From assembly GCA_002315375.1 (NCBI GenBank), contig DCHR01000046.1:3020-10370 (forward strand): a stretch of 7,351 nucleotides of DNA. Direction: 5' to 3'. The position numbers and the translations under genes were made by a program. The notes beneath the pieces are model-generated. The model saw only the letters and a list, made by a program, of their open reading frames with translations, had not been told where the DNA came from and did not search any database. The stretch comes from Treponema sp. UBA1747 (lineage in GTDB: Bacteria; Spirochaetota; Spirochaetia; Treponematales; Treponemataceae). Below, in pieces: positions 1 to 5,523 of the stretch; the stretch's first letter is position 1, and each line of letters begins with the position of its first letter.

Positions 1-410
1 ACAAAGCATGGCGCGCAAGCACAAAGACAACTGTATTCACACTGAACGTAGAAGGAAAAGAATCAGACGTTCTTATTAAAGATACAGAATACAACATCCG
101 TACAGACAAAGTTCTGCACGCTGATTTTTTTGCACCAGATGCAGATCAGAAAGTATACGAAAAGATGAAGGTAAATATCGTTGGAAACGCTGCTGGTGTT
201 CTCAAAGGTGGTTTCCTTGTAAAACATCTTCCAGAAATCGAAATCAAAGCTACACTGGCTAACATGCCTGTAAAAATCATCGCTGATGTATCTAACCTGA
301 ACATTTTCGACGTTTACACAGTAGCTGACCTTGGACTTTCTTCTGAAGTTGAACTCATCACTCCAGCTGATACTCCACTGGCAAACGTTGCTCCAGCTCG
401 CAACCGCTAA
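1..410 (+). CDS. rplY: 50S ribosomal protein L25, Ctc/TL5 form (5' end missing)
   Basis: L25 is a large-subunit ribosomal protein that binds 5S rRNA; the longer Ctc/TL5 form adds a second beta-rich C-terminal domain. The reading frame is open from the window edge (first full codon at base 3) to TAA at 408-410, giving 135 visible residues. The visible start matches the end of the RNA-binding domain: a GK-x(4)-VLIKD-x-EYN strand followed by VLHADFFAP, the usual 'LHvDF' landmark. The C-terminal domain follows with VNIVGNAAGVLKGG, then a LPEIEIKA strand, MPVKIIADVSNLNIFD and a final VELITPADTPLANV strand, in the order expected for the family. The Met at 165 is internal and is not the start. Codons are rich in C-ending forms (AAC, ATC), unlike the next gene, which suits a highly expressed ribosomal gene. 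An intrinsic terminator follows 39 bases after the stop, so this gene ends its own transcript. The true start lies upstream of the window. Confidence 0.92.
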   Translation, partial: KAWRASTKTTVFTLNVEGKESDVLIKDTEYNIRTDKVLHADFFAPDADQKVYEKMKVNIVGNAAGVLKGGFLVKHLPEIEIKATLANMPVKIIADVSNLNIFDVYTVADLGLSSEVELITPADTPLANVAPARNR

Positions 411-449
411 TTACCAGAAAGCGTAAAACGCTGGTAAAGAATTGGTATC

Positions 450-480
450 AAAAGCCGTCTGTAATCAGACGGCTTTTTTT
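450..480 (+). terminator. Rho-independent terminator of rplY
   Basis: A perfect 12-bp inverted repeat (AAAAGCCGTCTG at 450-461 and CAGACGGCTTTT at 466-477) encloses a 4-base TAAT loop. The stem has a GC-rich core and runs into a tract of seven T (474-480), the classic form. It lies between rplY and tilS, and the missing long A tract on the upstream side argues that it works mainly on the + strand. Confidence 0.95.
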
Positions 481-509
481 ATTTAAGTTATGATTAAGAA
501 AAGTTTTTA

Positions 510-518
510 TGGTAAAAT
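510..518 (+). promoter_or_regulatory. Candidate extended -10 promoter for the tilS operon
   Basis: TG at 510-511, one spacer base and TAAAAT at 513-518 match an extended -10 element (TGnTATAAT) with one mismatch in the hexamer. No convincing -35 lies 16-19 bases upstream (the best is TTATGA at 488-493, 19-base spacing), which is tolerated for extended -10 promoters. It sits after the rplY terminator and before the first gene of the tight operon, where a promoter is needed. A start 6-7 bases downstream would fall at about 524-525, on or next to the tilS GTG. The region is AT-rich, so a chance match is possible. Confidence 0.4.
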
Positions 519-524
519 GTAGAA

Positions 525-1727
525 GTGATTGGAAAAACATTTCTTCAAAAAGTCAGAGAATCTCTTGTTTCATGTGGCGTCAATTTTGAAAGCATAAGAA
601 TGAACGGGGAGAAAATAGGACTTGGGATTTCCGGCGGAGCTGATTCTGTTTCTCTTTTTTTTGCACTGAAAGAAATCTTGAACGAAGAAAAAATTCCCCT
701 TGTTTGTGTCCATATAAATCACCATATCAGAAGCAGGGAAGAAACAGACGGAGACATGGAGTTTGTCCAGAATCTTGTAGAAAAAACAAATTCCGGTGAA
801 ATTGAAACAGTGTTTGAAAGTTATGAACTTCCGGAAGGCCTGATTGATAAAATTTCTACTGAAAGAAAAGGCGGAACTGAAGAAGCTGCCCGTTTTCTTC
901 GATACGAATGTTTTGAAAAAGCAATTATAAAACATAACATACGGTGGTTCTGTCTGGCCCATAATCTGAATGATAATCTTGAAACAATTTTGATGCGTTT
1001 CTTGAAAGGTTCCGGAGCCGGCGGAATATGTCCGGTGCGGGGAAAATACATCAGACCTCTTTTGAATACAGAACGGAAAGAAATTGAAAATTTTCTTGAG
1101 GAAAAGGGACAGACCTACAGAATTGATTCAACAAATCTTTCTGATGATTATTTCAGAAACAAAATACGTCATTCAGTTGTTCCTTTTTTGAATGATTTTT
1201 ATCCTGAATGGAAAGAATCTGTAATAACCGGCGACGAAAAGCGGACAAAAGACAATCAGTTTCTGGATCGACTTGCTTCGGAAACTGAATTGACCCCAGA
1301 TCTTTTTGAACCGGGGAAGGAAGCTTTGCTGAACAGAGTCCTTGTAAAGGAAATCAACAGACTTGGGATTTTTGAAAGAGTTCCTTCTGATTTTCTTTCG
1401 GATATAACCAGGGAAATCCGGAAAGCTCTGGCAGAAAAAAAGTCTTTCAGTAAGTGTTTTTCTTCTGCGGAAGTAAAATGTGACGGAAAAACTGTTTTTG
1501 TAAAACCTGTGGAAAAAATCAAAACAGATTCCGGTTTTTTTGTTATAATAGAAAAGGATGGTGTTTATAATTTACCTGCAGGCGATGTAACCGTTCATAC
1601 TGGTGAAGACGGCAGAACAGGCGTTTTCCTTCAAGGAAAAAAAGTGTCCGAGGCCGAGTCTTTTCCTTTTGTAATCAGGAGTCCTGCTCTTGGTGAAAAA
1701 AAACAGTCTTTCATAATTGAAGGTTAG
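525..1727 (+). CDS. tilS: tRNA(Ile)-lysidine synthase TilS, short C-terminus
   Basis: TilS uses ATP and lysine to convert C34 of the CAU-anticodon tRNA-Ile2 to lysidine, so that the tRNA reads AUA and is charged with Ile. It is cytoplasmic and usually essential. The 400-residue product has the N-type PP-loop SGGADS (36-41), VHINHHIR (62-69), the EEAARFLRYECF helix (119-130), LAHNLNDNLET (144-154) with GSGAGG after it (162-167), IRPLL (176-180) and IDSTN...RNKIRHSVVP (200-220), all in family order. GTG at 525 is chosen because an in-frame TAA at 513-515 blocks extension and the N-terminal helix FLQKVRES is expected before the PP-loop; the next start (ATG 600) would remove it. No Shine-Dalgarno is visible. 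The protein stops about 15 residues after the FVIRS strand, so most of the usual C-terminal tRNA-binding domain seems absent. The HHxDDQ-like motif reads HNLNDN. The next gene starts 3 bases after the stop. Confidence 0.93.
   Translation: MIGKTFLQKVRESLVSCGVNFESIRMNGEKIGLGISGGADSVSLFFALKEILNEEKIPLVCVHINHHIRSREETDGDMEFVQNLVEKTNSGEIETVFESYELPEGLIDKISTERKGGTEEAARFLRYECFEKAIIKHNIRWFCLAHNLNDNLETILMRFLKGSGAGGICPVRGKYIRPLLNTERKEIENFLEEKGQTYRIDSTNLSDDYFRNKIRHSVVPFLNDFYPEWKESVITGDEKRTKDNQFLDRLASETELTPDLFEPGKEALLNRVLVKEINRLGIFERVPSDFLSDITREIRKALAEKKSFSKCFSSAEVKCDGKTVFVKPVEKIKTDSGFFVIIEKDGVYNLPAGDVTVHTGEDGRTGVFLQGKKVSEAESFPFVIRSPALGEKKQSFIIEG
1719..1723 (+). promoter_or_regulatory. Ribosome binding site that decides the start at 1731
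   Basis: GAAGG sits 7 bases before ATG 1731 but only 4 bases before the in-frame TTG at 1728. Spacing and codon preference both favour the ATG. The site lies inside the last codons of tilS, consistent with coupled translation. Confidence 0.6.
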
Positions 1728-1730
1728 TTG

Positions 1731-3905
1731 ATGAAAATTAAAATAGTATTTTTTGTTCTTTTTTTTACCAGTGTCTGTTTTGCTCAAAGTGTTTCATATC
1801 AGTCTGCTTCCAGAAGAACTGCAGAACGTTGTCTTAAGCTTTCTGAAAATTATCTTCTTGCAGGAGATACTGAAGCTGCCCTTAATCAGGCTGAATTAGC
1901 ACTTTCCTATGATGATTCTATTTCTGACCTTTATTATATAAAAGCTGTATGTCTGAAAAATAAAGGTGAATCAGTTCGCCGGGTAATGGAGCTTTCAGAA
2001 GCTGCAAAAGAAAAAAATACCTGGATTGGTTATAACGAAAAAGGGAACCGTATTCTCCTTGCAGATCTTTTGTCAGATACAGGTTCATATGATGAAGCTT
2101 TAGCAGAACTTGATCATACACCATTTGTTTTCTCTGCTGATGCAGAGGCTATCAGGGTAAAAACCTATTACCGTCAGGGAACTGATGAAAGTCTGTTGAG
2201 GGCCCGTGAAAAAATAAACAGTGCAAGACGGATTTACAAAGGAGATTTAAGATTTGTAAATTTATTTTACAATTTTGAATTTGCACGGGTTCTTCAGAGA
2301 GGAAAAAGTTATATCCCTGAAGTAAAGGTCCTTCAGATTGCAGATGTTCTTTCCCAGGAATTAAAAAATTATTCAAATCTTTCTGCAGAAGTTGAAAGTC
2401 TGTCTCTTTTCTTTACAGGTTTTACTGATTCGGAAAAACAGATACGCGGACTTAAAGCCTTCAATGCTGCAGGAAAATCAGATGTTCTTTTTCCTGTAAC
2501 TGCTCTTATGAGCGGCTACTGGAATGAAGAAAAAGCTTTTTCTGAATTCTTCAATTTTGCATCAAAATCTGTCTCGGTTGATCTTCTGGAATATTTTGTT
2601 TCTCTGATTGAAACTTCTGAAGTAACAGAAAAACTTTATGAATGTCTGAATGCTTATGAAGGAGTTCTTTACGTGGATGTAAATAAAGATCTCCAGTGGG
2701 AACTTGAAATTTCCTATGAAAGAGGACGTCCGCAGTACGTTCAATTTGATGCAGAAAATGACGGTATAGAAGATTTATACGGAGTAATGGATTATGGGGA
2801 GCTTCTTTCTGTAAACATTAAGCCTTTGGAAACAGAACTTTTCTATTCTGATTTCCCATATCTGGGACGGGCAAATGTTCATTATGAATCCAGTCTGGTT
2901 TTCTTTGATTTTGCCAAAGAAGCGGTTGCTTATTCACCGCTGAAATTTGAAGTTTATTTTGAAGAAAAGTTTCCAGGAAAAGAAAATAAATTTTATATTC
3001 CGGCTGTAAAGAGCAGCTGGAAGGATCTTTCAAATCTGGATTATCTTGCCAATGCAACTTTTATAAAACTTCAGTCTGCAGAACGAGAAAATAGCTTTGT
3101 AACTTATTCACTTTTGGACGGTAATGTGATTTCTGCGGTTTATGTTGCCGATGGAAAAGTTTATGCTTCTGCCGACTTTGTGAACAGTCTTCCTGTTGAC
3201 CGTTATGCCGATTATGACAATGACGGGGTTTTTGAAACTCATGAAATCTTTACGGAATATACAGAGGATAATAAAAATCTTTTTGCAGAACAGGATTTCC
3301 TTTTTGTGAATAATCTTTTCCCGTTCTTCAGGTTTTCTGAATCTGTATTCCTTTCTGTTGTTGAAATTGATTCTGATAATGACAATGTTCCTGAGTACAG
3401 GGAATACTTCCGTGAAAAAGGCGGAAAAACTTCTGTGTGGGTTAAATCAGATGGCCGTACAGAATCCTACAGCCGGTTTCCAAGAAATGAAAATGATCCT
3501 CTGGTTGAAGAATCTGTTTTTGTTGTGGGACAGGATAGAGATACAGTTTCTGTTCTGGTAGTAGACGGAGAACCTTCTTCCGTAAAAATCAATGACAGAT
3601 CATTCAAAGTTTTCAAAGGAGAACTTCCGGACCTTTACTGGATAGAAGAAAATGGGAACGGTGATATTGAAGTTCTTGTAGCTAAGAAAATTCAGGCGGA
3701 AGAAAATGGTGTCGTTATTTCTGTTGAAAAGGATAATGGCGGAATAGAACCTGATTTTTATAATGCAATTAAAATGGCAGATAAAATTTTCGTAAGAAAA
3801 ATCAGCCTTTCTAAATTAGAAAAAGATTACGTCCTTGATAACGATATGCTGTCTGATGAAAAAGTAGATTATGAAGAAAATCCGGAGATTTCAGAAAATG
3901 AATAA
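1731..3905 (+). CDS. Secreted protein with TPR-like N-terminus and acidic DxDxDG motifs, function unknown
   Basis: I do not recognise a named family. The 724-residue product starts with a signal peptide: MKIK, a hydrophobic core (IVFFVLFFTSV), and a likely signal peptidase I cut after CFA (residue 18, before QS). The Cys at 16 is a poor lipobox because Val precedes it. Residues about 30-131 read as two to three TPR-like helix pairs (YLLAGDTEAALNQAELALS, YYIKAVCLKNKGE, LADLLSDTGSYDEALAEL), followed by more helical sequence to about 310. From 316 the protein changes to strand-rich, Tyr/Phe/Glu-rich sequence with four or five acidic D-x-D/N-x-D-G-x-x-E motifs (316, 340, 494, 547 and a weak one at 639). 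The C-terminus is very acidic. The pattern suggests a periplasmic or outer-membrane-associated scaffold that may bind calcium; that role is inferred. It starts 3 bases after tilS and overlaps the protease gene by 8 bases, so a shared envelope task with the protease is plausible. A TTG at 1728 is a less likely start. Confidence 0.85.
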   Translation: MKIKIVFFVLFFTSVCFAQSVSYQSASRRTAERCLKLSENYLLAGDTEAALNQAELALSYDDSISDLYYIKAVCLKNKGESVRRVMELSEAAKEKNTWIGYNEKGNRILLADLLSDTGSYDEALAELDHTPFVFSADAEAIRVKTYYRQGTDESLLRAREKINSARRIYKGDLRFVNLFYNFEFARVLQRGKSYIPEVKVLQIADVLSQELKNYSNLSAEVESLSLFFTGFTDSEKQIRGLKAFNAAGKSDVLFPVTALMSGYWNEEKAFSEFFNFASKSVSVDLLEYFVSLIETSEVTEKLYECLNAYEGVLYVDVNKDLQWELEISYERGRPQYVQFDAENDGIEDLYGVMDYGELLSVNIKPLETELFYSDFPYLGRANVHYESSLVFFDFAKEAVAYSPLKFEVYFEEKFPGKENKFYIPAVKSSWKDLSNLDYLANATFIKLQSAERENSFVTYSLLDGNVISAVYVADGKVYASADFVNSLPVDRYADYDNDGVFETHEIFTEYTEDNKNLFAEQDFLFVNNLFPFFRFSESVFLSVVEIDSDNDNVPEYREYFREKGGKTSVWVKSDGRTESYSRFPRNENDPLVEESVFVVGQDRDTVSVLVVDGEPSSVKINDRSFKVFKGELPDLYWIEENGNGDIEVLVAKKIQAEENGVVISVEKDNGGIEPDFYNAIKMADKIFVRKISLSKLEKDYVLDNDMLSDEKVDYEENPEISENE
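2676..3671 (+). repeat. Region of degenerate DxDxDGxxE protein motifs with following hairpin-like strands
   Basis: Within the secreted protein, nine-codon motifs occur at 2676-2702 (DVNKDLQWE), 2748-2774 (DAENDGIED), 3210-3236 (DYDNDGVFE), 3369-3395 (DSDNDNVPE) and, weakly, 3645-3671 (EENGNGDIE). Several are followed by a charged strand, a Gly turn and a second strand (for example YREYF, REKGGK, TSVWVKSDG). Spacing is irregular (24, 154, 53 and 92 residues), so these are scattered modules and not a tandem array. The 1-3-5-9 acidic pattern is that of EF-hand-like or thrombospondin type 3-like calcium loops. The motif match is visible; calcium binding is inferred. Confidence 0.6.
3884..3888 (+). 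promoter_or_regulatory. Ribosome binding site that decides the lipoprotein start at 3898
   Basis: GGAGA lies 9 bases before ATG 3898, inside the end of the upstream gene. The alternative in-frame ATG at 3871 has no comparable site and would add a nine-residue basic leader (MKKIRRFQK) in front of an already complete lipoprotein signal peptide. Confidence 0.65.
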
Positions 3906-5505
3906 AAATCTGCTTCTTTGTTGTGCCTGCTTATCGATTTTTATAATTTCTTGCAAAACTTTTGGCGGAGTTCCTAAAGAAACTGCGCCCCTGGATTATT
4001 CCAGTGAAGATGTAGTTAAAAATGAAATCCTGCGTATCACGGAATTGAAACAAACAGAACCTGTGGAAGCGTACTGGCGTGCACTTCTTCTGGGAAAAGA
4101 AGAAGTAATTGAAGAATGTGCAGCATATCTTTCAGACTGTGCCGATTCCTCAGTTGAAGCCAAAGATTATGTCAGTGCGTGCCGTTATCTTTCTTCCCTG
4201 GAAACAACGGGAAGAAATGCTAAGAATCTTTCCTTCGAAAAAATAAATGAATTATTCATGAATGATGTTCCTGGGTTTGCAGAAAACGCCTGTGCTCCTT
4301 CGAATATTTCTGAATGCGTTAAAGCTACAGTAACAATAATTGTAGACAAAGGCATTAAGATTACTTATGGAACAGGAATTCCTGATAAGGTTCTGGGGTC
4401 AGGGTTCTTTATTGACAAGCGTGGTTATCTGATTACAAATCATCATGTAATTTCGGATATGGTAGATCCGGCCTTTGAAGGTTATTCCAGACTTTACATC
4501 AAACTTTCCGGTAATGAAGATGATCTGATTCCTGCAAAAGTTATCGGGTGGGATTCAGAAATGGACCTGGCACTTTTGAAAACAGAAATCGTTCCGGAAT
4601 TTGTTTTTTCTCTTGGAAGTTCGGAAGATCTTTCCGTGGGAGATAAAATAAACGTTATCGGTGCGCCTCTGGGACTTGAAAGCTCTCTTTCAGAAGGTGT
4701 TGTTTCAAATACAAAGAGAAAACTGTTTTCATCAGGTGATGTTTTCCAGATTGACGCTCCTGTTAATTCGGGAAATTCCGGAGGACCTTGTATTGATAAG
4801 AACCGGAAAGTTCAGGCTGTAGTTTTTGCAGGAGTTCTTCAGTCTCAGGGATTGAACTTTGCCATTCCGGTAGAATATCTGAAACAGGAACTTCCGTTTC
4901 TTTATTCCGGCGGAGCCTATAATCACAGTTGGACCGGATGTTACGGACATACAAAAAGGGAAAACGGAAAGAAAACCGGAGTTGAAGTTCAGTATGTTAT
5001 GCCCGGAAGTTCGTCACGCCTTAACGGTTTTCGTGGCGGGGAAGTGATACAGAAAGTTAACGGGAAAACTGTTACTACGCTTGAAAAGTTTCAGTCAGAA
5101 TTGAGAAATTATACACCTGGTACAATTGTCCAGCTGGAATACCTGAACAGTTTTGGAAGTTCTGAAAAGTCATTTATGTATCTTTCAAAGCGGAGTAAGA
5201 ATCCGTCACTTGAAATTTATGAAAGTGATTTGATTGAAAATTCATTCCTTCCGCTTTTTGGAATGCAGCTTGTTCCTGCTTCCACAAGTCAGCGGAATAC
5301 ATATAAAATAACTTCTGTAATTGAAAATACGGACGCTTTCGAAATGAAATTTTCTGAAAATGATCCTGTTGTAATCAAGAAAATAAAAATTGATGAAGAA
5401 AATGAATATATTCTCGCGCAGATTGTTACGAGAAGACATAAAAAGAATGTAATTGATGTAGTTATGGTCCTGGGATCTTCTTTTGACGGACCTAATTACT
5501 TCTAA
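3898..5505 (+). CDS. HtrA/DegP-like trypsin-fold serine protease, lipoprotein, with PDZ domain
   Basis: This is a predicted envelope protease that would cleave or hold misfolded periplasmic or surface proteins. From ATG 3898 it has 535 residues. The start MNKN plus a hydrophobic core ends in IISC, a spirochaete-style lipobox with lipidated Cys19. Residues about 20-130 form a Cys-containing helical segment not found in DegP. The protease domain (about 140-335) carries the full triad: His183 in LITNHHVI, Asp223 in MDLALLK and Ser294 in GNSGGP, with GSGFFIDKRGY before the His and LNFAIPVEYL at its end. A PDZ domain follows at about 345-425 (VEVQYVMPGSSSRLNGFRGG, then VIQKVNGKTV). The last 100 residues (FGMQLVPA, YKITSVIENTDAF, ENDPVVIKKI) resemble a second, degenerate PDZ. 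Mature cysteines at 74, 81, 95, 132, 140, 298 and 348 are unusually many for this family. The ATG overlaps the previous gene by 8 bases, pointing to translational coupling. An in-frame ATG at 3871 is the alternative start. Confidence 0.9.
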   Translation: MNKNLLLCCACLSIFIISCKTFGGVPKETAPLDYSSEDVVKNEILRITELKQTEPVEAYWRALLLGKEEVIEECAAYLSDCADSSVEAKDYVSACRYLSSLETTGRNAKNLSFEKINELFMNDVPGFAENACAPSNISECVKATVTIIVDKGIKITYGTGIPDKVLGSGFFIDKRGYLITNHHVISDMVDPAFEGYSRLYIKLSGNEDDLIPAKVIGWDSEMDLALLKTEIVPEFVFSLGSSEDLSVGDKINVIGAPLGLESSLSEGVVSNTKRKLFSSGDVFQIDAPVNSGNSGGPCIDKNRKVQAVVFAGVLQSQGLNFAIPVEYLKQELPFLYSGGAYNHSWTGCYGHTKRENGKKTGVEVQYVMPGSSSRLNGFRGGEVIQKVNGKTVTTLEKFQSELRNYTPGTIVQLEYLNSFGSSEKSFMYLSKRSKNPSLEIYESDLIENSFLPLFGMQLVPASTSQRNTYKITSVIENTDAFEMKFSENDPVVIKKIKIDEENEYILAQIVTRRHKKNVIDVVMVLGSSFDGPNYF

Positions 5506-5510
5506 ATAAA

Positions 5511-5516
5511 AAGGAA
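5511..5516 (+). promoter_or_regulatory. Ribosome binding site of lepA
   Basis: AAGGAA ends 7 bases before ATG 5524, in the 18-base gap after the protease stop. This spacing supports ATG 5524 over the second in-frame ATG at 5533 (residue 4), although family members often begin very near KRNF. Confidence 0.7.
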
Positions 5517-5523
5517 CACTTAT

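Noticed and set aside
413..435. A small inverted repeat just after rplY (ACCA with TGGT, GCGT with ACGC, loop AAA)
   Set aside because: The 4-bp stems are split by a 4-base one-sided bulge and no T tract follows; the strong terminator at 450-480 explains the gap better.
570..1051. Overlapping - strand open frames opposite the tilS PP-loop region
   Set aside because: The + strand carries conserved TilS motifs throughout, and the reverse translations are Phe/Ser-rich shadows.
1728..1730. TTG as the start of the secreted-protein gene
   Set aside because: It is only 4 bases from the ribosome site and is followed at once by ATG 1731, which has better spacing and is the stronger codon.
3358..3561. 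A 67-codon + strand frame inside the secreted-protein gene
   Set aside because: It is an out-of-frame shadow of the long frame, with no domain and no good ribosome site.
3871..3873. ATG 3871 as the start of the protease gene
   Set aside because: It adds a nine-residue basic leader to a complete lipoprotein signal peptide and has no good Shine-Dalgarno; ATG 3898 has GGAGA at good spacing.
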